Source: Tomocerus qinae
Taxonomy: Eukaryota > Arthropoda > Collembola > Entomobryomorpha > Tomoceridae
Direction: 5' to 3'
Length of the DNA stretch: 64,000 bases
NCBI GenBank assembly: GCA_020055645.1
Contig: CM034549.1
Location: 18,559,930-18,623,929 of the forward strand
Shown here one piece after another: positions 12,901-24,263 of this stretch (position 1 is the stretch's first letter; the number at the start of each line of letters is the position of its first letter). The notes below the pieces were generated by a model. That model made no database searches. It was given only the letters and a program-made list of their open reading frames with translations, and was not told the DNA's origin. The position numbers and the translations under genes were made by a program.

Positions 12901-15159
12901 TTAATCATCCTGCAGTTTTTTTCAAATCCATTTCAAATAAAAATTTGAAGCAAGAGGGAAAATAGCTTTTCAATGCTTATAGCATATCTTTCTTTTGTAA
13001 ATTCATGAATCTTATCTGCATCATTTTAAACTTTTCTAACAATGTTATTCTTACTTGTAATTTCTAACACCTAAAATAAAATTAACCCTAATTACTCCTA
13101 AAACCAATTAACGAATTTGTTTGTGGTTAGATACTGTCTTTAACTGCTGACCCGTAAAACTACAGGTTTTTCAGACGGGTCTTTTTGGAGGAATAGCAGC
13201 CCATTATATGGAACAATTCTAATAATCAATAAACAAAAATTTTAAGTCAAAACCTCACCGGGTTAACTCTGCATTAACTTCTAACTTCTATCAAGCATAT
13301 GTACAATTCATATTCGTAAATACATGTAAATCTAAAACCTACATCTAGATATCTAGATATATAAATATCGTAGCGAAAAATCAAGGATGGAGTATAATAA
13401 ATCGATATAATCGAATAACTATAATAAATTCTTAACTAATGAAAATCTGAAAATACAGTCCTTGGTGTTACATGGATATCATTTCCTCCATCAGTCAATA
13501 AGTTACCTAATAACAAAATGACAATGCTACGAACGAACCTCCCATTTTGTCGGTAGACGATCAATAGTTAAAGTTAATAGTAAATAGACAAATCAGAGAA
13601 TTTAACAAGTCGTTAATATATAATACCGTTTGCATACAGCACAAACCATAGTCACAGACTTTAAAGAATTTTGCGCGTTCAATAGGTTCTAAAATTTTTT
13701 GATTACGTTCTACGTTTCTAAATTCTCTGCCTGGAGTTTACGATTATACATGTCAAGGCCTTCAAGGCTACATGTAAACTTTCGATTCCGTTTTCGAGAA
13801 CGCCGTTTTTTGATAACACAAACAATGCTAGCTAACCTACGTTACCCTACTTAACATTATGTTACCTTCCATGATTATTTTGATTAGCGTTACAAGAACA
13901 GTATCATAAAATTATTGCATTGCATGGGTTAAACAAAAAGTTACATAAAGAAGAAGGGCAATAAAGTTAAGAAAATGCTCACTGCCTGCAAAACAATTTT
14001 ACCCAACTTGATACGAAAAGATAACAAAGTGTAAATAAACATTTAAATATTTATAGAAGAGAAAGATTCACAGCACACCGGAAGCAAATAAATAGTTGAA
14101 CGTGAATCAGTATAAAGCGCACAACACTAAACTGTTGCACAGTACTACAGCAAAAACAAACATAAGCAATAATGGCAAACTAATATACGGTGGGCTGAAC
14201 TAAATAACTATCGCATTACTATACTCGCAATAATAGTATAATGCTTGTCTATACACACTAATATTTAATTACATAGTACTTTGCAGTTTGCACATTACAG
14301 TCTAACCGTTCTATTTTGTAGCACATAACTATAATAGAATCTTTGATTAGAAAAGTAGACAAAAGGTAATTTTAAACAAACGAAGAAAAAGGTATGAAAT
14401 GATCTACATTTGCTACCATTTACGTACTACTTATATGTATTATGTATGTCCTGCACTAACTGTATTTTGAACAATATATACAGTTCCGTTTTATACTACA
14501 AAATTCTCAAACTAATCTTTGTATTTAAGCAGACTTCTGGTAGGATGAGGTAAAGAGCTACACCTTTTCTCAATTTAAATCAATTTAATCCATTGTACTG
14601 TAGTTAAGAGACACTTGCTTGAAACAAACTATTCATAGGTAAAAGTTTGACGGGCTAATATATCTAGTATCTACAACCTAATCCATACTTCTTAGCTCTT
14701 ATTTTCATTTAAGTGTAATTAATGGCAGACAGAATTTCTTGGCCATTGTAATGGCAAAATTAAATTCCTTCACTATTTCTATACCATACTCAAGTGCTCC
14801 TTACATTTTTCGTATTATCCTTTAAAAATACATACACTTACACGGCAATTTTTCATTAAAATTCGAAATCTGTTGTTGCCAAATATGTACATAGAACCCA
14901 GCATTTAAAACGCTGCTTTTCAAACCTTGCCTTCTAAGGGAAAATTTCTTGATATCTGTTGCACATTTAAATCTTGTGGAACATTATCGGCCGTTCCATA
15001 AATCAGTAACCAATAAGTTAGTCCGATACGTTAAAATTACCAGTTAACAATTTTGTTGCTACACAAAACGATTACAAAAACCCTATTTTTAGTTGCAAAA
15101 AGAGTACAATTTCAGTCATCTGAATGCAAGAAAATTCTCACACGACAACTGAAATAACT
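6951..15159. other. 8.2 kb without a supported gene
   Basis: The stretch is AT-rich, and the few frames of 80-90 codons (for example around 8281-8556 and 8821-9093) show no recognisable similarity. A short perfect hairpin lies at 7374-7401. The part next to 15159 is directly downstream of the Smaug stop codon on the minus strand, so some of it is expected to be Smaug 3' untranslated sequence. I could not fix the polyadenylation site. A TGTATATA motif, of the type bound by Pumilio proteins, is on the minus strand near 14475. Confidence 0.4.
7374..7401. repeat. Short perfect hairpin
   Basis: ACAATGCTGAC, a six-base loop, and the exact complement form an 11-bp stem. No gene is nearby. It may be a chance or transposon-derived palindrome. 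Confidence 0.5.
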
Positions 15160-18100
15160 TTAGTAGTTATTAAAAGCAGGCCCTAAAGCTGCTTCAGTCA
15201 TGCTCAAACATAGTGACTCCAACTGTGATGTTATGTTCATCGGAGAAGATCCACTTTGATTGCTGTTATTTCCACTGCCGCCACCGCTACTGGTGCTTCC
15301 TAGCCCAGACGTCATAGCACTAAAATCAATGCCTCCCAACATAGTAGACGAGTTTTGCGAACTCATTGCTTCAAAATTCAAAGGCGAAGTCAAAGAAGAG
15401 AAGAAGCATGGCAGTGGTGCGGATTTTGTTCTTTGCACTGACAGATGAGACCTCGCCGACTGCATAAGAGAAAAATGCACTTTTAAGGATTTTATGCAAA
15501 ATATGTTGGGGCAGTAATTGGATTGACATAAAACCTCTAAATTAGAATCCTGAAGACTGGGTCTTTTGGCCATGAACATGGCTGTAGATGTCCAAGCCTG
15601 TTGAGGATGGTTCGTAGAACTCATTGAAGTGTTTCCCAATTGGCCCGAAAAATTTAGGACACGGGGATTAAAATGTCTATGCTTAGAACTGCCATGGCCT
15701 CCACTGGGACTTCCAGTATTTCTATTATTCACAAAAATAAAGTTTGCAAATGGATATTCATCAACATTCATAATCTACTCCATATAAATAAATCCAAAAT
15801 CCTTCAGGTATTATGACATAAAAACAAACCGATGAGTCGAGAAGTGGCTGTGATGTCCGCTAGAATTTCTACGAGCAGAAGGAGCTTGTTGTTGCCTCCA
15901 AAGAGACAAAATCCGCTTTTGTTTGGTAGTGAATGCATCGTGAGCTAAGCATTTATCCAGTACAGAAACCAAAAGACCTTCACATTCAGTATCTGGATTT
16001 TGTTCACAAGCTGAAATCAAAAGAATATTCATAAATTCATTCTTGCGTGACCATAAATGCATATTTGCACGTTAAACTGACCATTCCCATTCATACTGTA
16101 CCTTTAGAAATTACTCGCATGATCATTTCAGGCAAATCTTCTTCGCCGTCTTTAGGGCATTTACTCCAATCAGCTCGCTTGTCTCCAATGGAATTAGTGT
16201 CCTTGAAACGATTACTGCCTATTGCCCCAACTTCTTGAGTTCCAGCAGTGGAAGAACTGTTATCGCCTGTGTTAGAACTGCCTCCATTACCAGAAGAGCC
16301 ACCTTCTTGCTCACTCTCGTTCAAACCATGCATAGGCTTAATTGGGGTGGTCAGCATCCATTTAATTTCAGTCAAAGAAGTACGCACGCTTTCTTTGTCA
16401 CCAGTCAGTTCTTCAAATATCTGTTTCAAATGGTTTGGCCTATCTCTCAACTTCGCAATGGATAAGACAATCTTGTGACGCGCTCCTCTGGTTATGCCCT
16501 GTTTCTCCAAATGCTCTTCAGACATTTTCATCATTTCTTCGAACGTTAAGTGAGCAAACAAGAAAGCATACTTGTGCAAACGAAGACTTTTTAGCCACCC
16601 GGGAACATCTGTGAAATAAACAAATACACAATGATATTATCTTTCATTGTAAATGTACATACAATAATCTTAAAAGTATGTATATATGTAATCTTTACTC
16701 TACATAAGCATAAAGTGGGGCATGCGCATGGGATTCTTTCATTATTCTTGAATAAATGTTTGTATGTTTCTATGTCCGTAATATTTTGTAATTAATTAGT
16801 GAAATTCGGGCCAATGCGCAGTCGCTAGAAATTTACTGATTGCAACATTTTCTAGCACATTTTGTGTGCTAGGATTCAACTAGTTGTACATAATTGCAGA
16901 TATAGTTATCTATATTATAACCACCGTCTTAGATAAAGCAATAAATTTACCAACCTATGTTTGTCACTATGTGTGGTAGGGAGAGCCAATATGCATATTA
17001 TATAAAAAAAAAACTAACTGCACTCTGGATTAATATTAATTAACATAATTTGAAATTCAACCATAATGTTGGTGCGTGTATTAATCTTTCGAAATTCAAT
17101 ATCCAATACGCATGATTATTACCTACCTTTCGAAATTGAGTCATGCATCCTGGGGATTACTTTAAACATTATTGATTTCATTCACAATCATTTACCTCCC
17201 CTACCCTATCAATCTGTACTCGTACTTATTATAGATGATATCGTATTTCTGTGTTCATTCTTTCAAATTATGTTACCCGTCCATATATATACAACTGTGA
17301 CATTCAAGCCCACCCTTTTATTAGCTTTATAAAAGACAGAATTGCAATAAATCCTGTTACATATAATGGGCAGAATCAAGAGTTCTATCACAAAATGTAA
17401 AAGCCATCTCAATCTCAAGTATAACTGAAGCCAAAACAAAAATCATAATTGGGTTATGTAGCCATAATAAATGCTGACGTTCAGAAATACTGCAATTTTA
17501 TGGCTTTGAGGTATAAATGCAATAGCCTTACTAGTTAAACTCCTCCAAATTCACAAATGACTTTTGTTGCTTCATCTTATCCACGGATAAATCATATTTT
17601 ATTTTCTACAATCAACGACATACAAAAATTTATAATTGGATAACTGCCTAGTTAACAGTTAACGTCCATAATTATTGAGGATAATATGTACGTACAGCTT
17701 CCATACGCTCATTTATTGTTTGTCGTTATATTATTGCTTTTTTCACAATAAATCCTGTCTAATAAAACATGGATTTTAAACGTACTTCATTTACCTTTTA
17801 TATTGTGTGGGTGAAAGTCTACACTTAACAGTGAAAGTTTAAAGTGTTCACCAAAGAGCTAAGTACAACGAATCAACAAAATTAACTAACTAATGTAGTT
17901 TCAATATCGATCCAGTTTACAGTTTTGGGATTTTCTTATTCGCGTTATACTATAGTGGCATTTAAGGTTACACTTTGGCCCTGCATAGCAACCACAGGGG
18001 ACTATCAAAATGCATGTTAAAAAATCTTTTACATCGACTATTATAACTTCCGGAGGATCAGTCTGATTTTTATGGAACCTACATTTTTGGAACCGTGGAC

Positions 18101-21100
18101 TATCAAGGAACAAAAGTTACCATTCGGAATTTTGATATAGTTGCTTTAAATGGACCAAAAACATCAACGTTTTATAAAAAACTAAAAATGACTCATTTTT
18201 TTGGGAATTTGATTTTTTTAAATGCATTTAAAACAACTATATCAAAATTCCGAATGGTAACTTTTGTTCCTTGATAGTCCACGGTTCCAAAAATGTAGGT
18301 CCCATAAAAATCAGACTGATCCTCCGGAAGTTATAACAGTCGATGTAAAGATATTATGATGAATTTTAAATGCATGGAGGTTGACCCGAATTGCTGATGA
18401 TGGAATACCGAGGGCATAAGTCAATGCAATTCCAAAAAATTAGTTTCTAGGAAACGGGGAAGTGTATTATATTATAAAGATTTCTATACTGACTTGTATA
18501 GTAGCATTTCCACCTGTCGTCATTGGCAATGTTATTACAAATACTTTAGTACAAAATCTTTTTTGTTTGCATCTTGCTTCAATGCATTCATACTTGTAAG
18601 TTTAAGTTATAACCATGGTTGTTATAACTACTATCAAAGATGTCTATTGTCCATGTGACATAAACGGCCATCAAGTACAAGCATTGACACCGTAGTCATA
18701 GTGATATAGTACTAACCAAAGTACTAACCAATAGATTTACAAATATTATACCATAAGACGGCCGTTTATGCCGCATGGAATTCATTTTGTTATTGACTTG
18801 ATAGCATCTTGTTTATCAATATTGCACTGCCAAAACTTCCCCTTGAGGTAGTGGAATGGCCGGGTAGGTTAACTATGGGGTTTCGGATGTGACAATTGAC
18901 GGGTTAAATTTTGGAAATTATATTTTTTTCGTTAGCAACCAACGTAAACAGCGTCCTTAATCAAGACTTCCGAATTGGCATTTCCAATTCGGAACGTAGG
19001 GATTGCATGACGGAGAAAGAAAATAATTATTTTCTCTGAACTTTCTTTGCTTTCTGTACGAAGTCATTGAAAATATGCTCTATGTTTTAGCGCGTTCACC
19101 AACTAACTCAAGATGGAGATTCCCCCAAGGAATGACTTCTATTGCTACTGACGACGGGTTTGGAAAACGCGCCCTATTATGGGATTTGTTTGGATGAACT
19201 CTGAATATACGCGCCTTGTAACTAGTATTGATGAATGAACTTTTTTGTTCTGTCATTTTCGCATCTTTGAGATCACATTTGTTACACCGCTATCGCCCAC
19301 GATGATCCTCGAGTTGTGAAGTTTATTAGTTAGATAACCTAAGGAAGAAACTGACAATTACGTATAAAAATTGTCGAACTAGTTATTTTAACGCAATTTT
19401 TGTAAAATTTAAAAAACAGCAACAGTATTTCAAACCAGGTAAGCTCAAAAATAGCTAACGTTGAACGTGTTGCTTCAAAATATTATTGCTGTTGTTTTTC
19501 GAACGTTTTTAGTTTTTAGATTCAAAACAAGGAAACGATAAAAACTTTTTAGGCCATTGACAATTAACCATGCAATTTTGTTGCGTTTTCTATTACTTTT
19601 TCAACTGCCAATTGGTAATTTAATGAAGTGTAGGGATTCCGAACCATCAACCATCGGATGTCGAACATTTATTTCAGCTGAATTTAATTGACCTTATTTG
19701 TTTGCTTGATAGGTTGTGAACACAAAACATGGCGGATTTCCTGAAGGATTTCGTGGCAGGAGGAATCTCTGCTGCTGTGTCAAAAACGGCTGTGGCACCC
19801 ATTGAGCGCGTCAAATTATTGCTACAGGTGCAAGCAGTGTCCAAGCAAATTCCCAAAGATCAGCAATACAAAGGAATGGTGGATTGCTTTGTTCGTATAC
19901 CAAAGGAACAAGGATTTTCCAGTTTTTGGAGAGGAAACATGGCAAATGTTATTCGATATTTCCCGACCCAAGCTCTGAATTTTGCATTTAAGGTACTTTC
20001 ATTGTTTCATTATCAGTCAGTCTTAGAACACAAGATTTTCAACCCCCATAATATTGGAATATCTAAGTAAAATGTACTTGAATTTGGATACATAATTTGC
20101 ATGTAATTTTTCATACATAAATAACACAATGAATTTATTAGGACAAATGGAAAAACATTTTTCTGAGTGGAGTTGATAAGAGAACCCAATTTTGGCGCTA
20201 TTTTGCTGGAAACTTAGCCTCTGGTGGAATGGCTGGAGCTTCTTCACTTTGCTTTGTATACCCATTGGATTACGCTCGAACCCGTCTTGCTGCAGATATT
20301 GGCAAAAAGGGTAAAGCTGAACCAGGGAAAGCCAGAGAATTTAATGGCATGGGTGATTGTATCAAAAAAACTATCAAATCAGATGGTATTGGTGGTCTTT
20401 ATCGTGGATTCGGTGTATCCGTTCAAGGAATTATCATTTACCGTGCTTGCTACTTCGGGTTCTATGATACCGCCAAAGGACTCCTTCCAGACCCCAGAAA
20501 ATCAATTGTTATTTCCTGGATGATTGCTCAATGTGTGACCACAATATCTGGTATTGTGTCATACCCTTTTGACACTGTTCGTCGTCGTATGATGATGCAA
20601 TCGGGACGTCCTATTGCCGAGAGACCTTATACAAGTACTATGGACTGCTGGAGAAAAGTAGCTGCGCAAGAAGGTACGGGAGCATTTTTCAAAGGGGCAT
20701 TTTCTAATGTTCTTCGTGGAACTGGCGGAGCCTTTGTACTTGTGTTGTATGACGAGATAAAGGAAGCTATTTTCGGCCCTGGTGCTGGTGGCTCTAGTGG
20801 TGGAGACTGATATTTCACTGTCATTTGTATTGAACTACTAATAATTATGCTGTCAATAATACTTCATCTTTTTTACATAATTGGATTTACATATTTTGAA
20901 AATATTTTGTGAAAATGAAATGTCTATTGGTAAATTATACACCGACTCTATTGAAAATGTTGTGCAAATTAAATGGAAGTGTCTGACGTTGTAGTAAAAG
21001 TAAATTGTCTAAATTGACTATTTTGCCATGTTAACTGACTACGTATATTATAGCGTCAGTAATATTGATATTATACAGTTACTGACTCAATATTACCATC

Positions 21101-24100
21101 TAGTAATGCAAATATTGCTAATCATGATATATTTACATCTGATGCGAGCATGCAAGTGACTAATCTTTAAGAATAACCTATCGATACATACATCGTCACA
21201 TACAGATTTTCCGTTCAATGAATAGCACTTTAAATGGCTGTTCGGCTGTAAGACTAGAATATATTAAGGTTTTGTGGTGTTAATACTAATTAACACTGGG
21301 GTAAGAGTTAAGAAACTTTTAGATGGTAAATGTAAATTAATAGCATGGCATAATACATGATATTATTACAGTAAATAGTTTGCCAAGTTTGCAAATCATC
21401 ACAATAAATGTAAAGGACAACAATATCAATATCACGCCAAGCGCAAGTGAACAACCATGGCTTAAAACTGGTTAAAATTGAAGCATTAGCATTAGAACAA
21501 ACGTTAACATGTAGCTGGTATTTTAGCCCGTAATACCGTCACAAATAATTAGTATATACACCAAGTACTTTGCAATCGTAGGTAATATTATAGAAAACTT
21601 AAATCTTAACCATTTTACCTACGCAATGTCATTTGCCTTCTCATTAGCTCTTAATAAACTGCTCTTACCCACAGCTCTTATCTAATAATAAATATGATGC
21701 AGTCATCATACATCATGCAATATCATCGAAATACGACACCAACACCATAATACGTCAAAACATTCTATTTGAGAATTTGTTAAAACAGCATGGCATGGAC
21801 TTTGGATTTGGTCTGGACTTCGGAGTTTGGACTTTCACATCCCGATGTAAGAGCCAAGCAATATTTGCAGGTGCGTGCACTGTACATTGCAGTATTGCAG
21901 ACAGATTACAATGAGATCTTAGTTTTGTAATTATGTTATATTTAAGAGTCCAGTTCCTTTACATTTGGAAATCTCTGATGACTATCAAAATACATGTAAA
22001 AATTGTTTTACAACTCTTGGAATTCTGTCTAAAGTTCTTACCCGATTTTCTTGTGTGGCACAATTTTGGAATCCTGGATATATTGTACACCCCCTCAGCC
22101 CCTCATTGTACAAAATATACGATATGTTTACTCATTAATATATCTTATTGCGATTATAATTTTGTAGACGACAAAATCTGCTAGAAAATTTAAATATCGT
22201 ATATTTTGTACAATGGGGTGGTTGACAATATATTCAGGATTCCAAAAATGTGCCAAACAAGAAAATCGGGTAAGAACTTTAGACAGAATTCCAAGAGTTG
22301 TAAAGCAATTTTTACATGTATTTTGATAGTCATCAGAGATTTCCAAATTTAAAGTTACTGGACTCTTAAGAAAGTTTCATTTTTACTAACTTTCTACTTG
22401 TTAACCCAATTTAACATTTTCTATGTATCAATTGTTTTTTTGTATTTTCGTCTTTTAATCATTGGTTTAAAAAGTCTCAGTCTAATGTGTAAGTTCGTTG
22501 TTCCTTTTGGTGGCCATTATTTGATTTTGGGCAGTTTTCAATAATTTCTATAGATTCATTGCGGTATAACTATGATGAGCTTATGTGTGGACAACTTCCT
22601 CTTGTGTAAACCGATGAATTGAAAAGCTCAGTCTTGATTTAAGTATAAAATATTATTACGAAAAATAAAAACGTTAAATAACCTTTCATTCCTGGTGAAG
22701 TAAACGTCGGCGTAAGGTCATTTAGATGAGGATCGCTGCCACACCCAGACCCACTCAACGAACCTTGAGGGCTCACTTCTGATGAAAGGGATAGGCTTCG
22801 AGGCTTTCCTAAGCACATATCCTCCTAAGAATTAAATAAAATGTCCATATTAAATCATATGATACTCCAATTGAGGCCTAAACATTTTTATACTACATGT
22901 CTACCCCTAGGTTATAGTTTAATTTTCCACTTTACCTGTAAATGCCAAAATTTAAAACTAATCATTCATACATTATATAATAAAACTGTAAATCTATATT
23001 ACCGAGTATTGAGCATATGCATATACTGCACTCAGTGATAGTTGAATAGTTAAATTGTAAATCAAAAATGAATGCAAGATTCCACTAAACGAACGATTTT
23101 GAGTAAGTACATTACATTAGCCTTTTTCAATTCAAAATATAACGCTTTAAATAGAATAGAAGATCGAAATATATCAAGTTGTAGGAACACTAGGAATGGT
23201 GTAATAAAATATTGCGACTTGAACAATTTACCTGAGAATTCCAAGATTCTGAATGTAGAACCGGTGGAGTAAGGCTATTACTTCGACGGATCCGTTGAAA
23301 GTTTGTACTCCCAAAATTGACTAATCCTAATCCACCTTATATCAATTAGGACAATAAATAAATATATGGTATCTCTTGCTATTTAGAAAATATAAATATA
23401 TTAGAATATATGAATTTATGCATGAACATGAACATGACGTACTTTGAGAAGCAGGGGTCCCAGTCGTACTTATGTTATTGGAGGGAGAGTTATTTGGTTG
23501 CCACGAATTTCCGAAATCTTGCATAGACGGTGGACTATCTCTTAAACTGGATGGATACTGGTTGAGACTCTCGTTAACACAATTCATGTTTGAATTTCCC
23601 AACTTCTCAAAATGGTTCAGCCAAGTTCGAAATAAACTGTATAAATATGTTTAATGAATTAAAATTAAACATTGAACCAAAAAAGGGGATAGGTAAACTG
23701 TATACAGCTACAAATATGAGTGCATATAGAGTGATTTACTAATTAATTACCCTCTGTCATCCGGAGTAAAAGCTGGATGGACCAGGCTATACGATAGCAA
23801 CTGTCTTGCCTGTTCTTGCAAAGCAGAATGGTCAACCACGTTTTCCAGGGAAAGATTCAGTACTTTTGTTACCAAGGCTAAGTACAAACTCTTGACATCT
23901 GTGTTTTTGCTTTTAAGCAGCGGAAGATAGGTAAGCAAGTCCCTCATGAGGGACTCCACAGACTCGGACTTGGCCAAAGATGCCACGAAATCTAAAAAAA
24001 AGTTTTCCAACAATGAGTGATTGGATATGAAATGCGTATTTAAATAAATTATATTTCAATTTACTTGGATCATTAGCAAGAATTTCTCCGCGACGAAGAT

Positions 24101-24263
24101 CTGCACAATCTGTAAGCGTCAATTGGCGATGTAACACCGAAGTCAAAAATCTTGCTTGGGTTGGCGTTAATCGCCTCATCAAAGCAACCATTGCAATTGT
24201 TTGTTCACACGGGGTCCATCGATCAAACCATTGAGACACGGCCCATATTTGTTCCCGAAACAT
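15160..24263 (-). CDS. smg: Smaug / SAMD4 RNA-binding translational repressor, nine exons
   Basis: Smaug binds stem-loop Smaug-recognition elements in mRNA and brings in deadenylation and translation-repression factors in the cytoplasm. Coding exons, in gene order, are 24263-24065, 23991-23751, 23636-23443, 23335-23232, 22824-22683, 16608-16102, 16010-15830, 15721-15535 and 15459-15160. They total 2055 nt, or 684 residues, and all phases agree. The amino terminus ([20 protein letters not shown]) and the helical region ending in [12 protein letters not shown] match the Smaug N-domain. RSNSLTPP near residue 235 and [10 protein letters not shown] are conserved. The SAM domain begins at about residue 294 ([18 protein letters not shown]), with the RNA-binding [12 protein letters not shown] helix. 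A PHAT-like region follows (about 450-505), then the conserved C-terminal [14 protein letters not shown]. The last intron is only 75 bp, a multiple of three with no stop, so its retention would keep the frame. The 6-kb intron 5 holds another gene and several repeats. Confidence 0.95.
17966..18385. mobile_element. TTAA-type palindromic MITE, copy 1 (right end eroded)
   Basis: The sequence from about 18021 to 18160 is repeated inverted at about 18215 to 18352, with the shared block CCGGAGGATCAGTCTGATTT and a central TTTTTGGAACCGTGGACTAT. The left end is TTAAGG followed by CCTGCATAGCAACC, as in copy 3. The right end has lost that terminal part or diverged beyond recognition. It lies in Smaug intron 5, about 1.3 kb upstream of the nested carrier gene. 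Confidence 0.7.
18650..18779. mobile_element. 130-bp MITE with 20-bp inverted ends
   Basis: TCCATGTGACATAAACGGCC at the left pairs with the complement of GGCCGTTTATGCCGCATGGA at the right, with two mismatches in 20. The interior is AT-rich with no frame. No clear target duplication is visible. Confidence 0.6.
19439..19712 (+). other. Probable 5'-UTR intron of the ADP/ATP carrier gene
   Basis: A strong donor (CCAG|GTAAGC) at 19439 and an acceptor (TTGCTTGATAG|GTTG) ending at 19712 bracket a 274-bp intron that stops 16 bases before the carrier ATG. This suggests the transcript starts upstream, around 19.3-19.4 kb, still inside the Smaug intron. Confidence 0.55.
19729..20810 (+). CDS. ADP/ATP translocase, mitochondrial inner membrane; nested gene
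   Basis: This carrier exchanges matrix ATP for cytosolic ADP across the inner mitochondrial membrane. Exons are 19729-19992 and 20142-20810, giving 310 residues, slightly longer than the usual 298-300 because of a Gly/Ser-rich C-terminal tail ([11 protein letters not shown]). All three carrier repeats are present with their signature motifs ([30 protein letters not shown]). The nucleotide-carrier signature RRRMMM lies at residues 235-240. The start [20 protein letters not shown] follows CACAAAAC, a good initiation context. A candidate AATAAA is at 21403. The gene lies wholly inside intron 5 of Smaug on the opposite strand. The family is highly conserved, so the assignment is secure; which paralogue it is (Drosophila sesB or Ant2 type) cannot be told. 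Confidence 0.97.
21946..22365. mobile_element. TTAA-type palindromic MITE, copy 2 (both ends intact)
   Basis: The element starts GAGTCCAGT and ends ACTGGACTC, with TTAA on both outer sides (21942-21945 and 22366-22369). The two arms match for about 190 bp, including GGAAATCTCTGATGACTATC and a block near the centre containing TTTTTGGAATCCTGNATAT. The middle carries CGATAT-type AT-rich sequence. At 420 bp it codes for nothing. The TTAA flanks suggest piggyBac-type insertion. It lies in Smaug intron 5, downstream of the nested carrier gene. Confidence 0.8.

Larger units (their letters stand above)
16609..22682 (-). other. Smaug intron 5, a 6.1-kb host intron
   Basis: This intron separates the exon ending in PTFTSPGMK from the SAM-domain exon starting DVPGWLKSL. 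Donor and acceptor are clear on the minus strand. It contains a complete plus-strand ADP/ATP carrier gene (19729-20810), two TTAA-flanked palindromes (from 17966 and 21946) and a 130-bp inverted-end element (18650). The other 16609-17960 and 18780-19430 stretches show nothing I can name. Confidence 0.85.
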
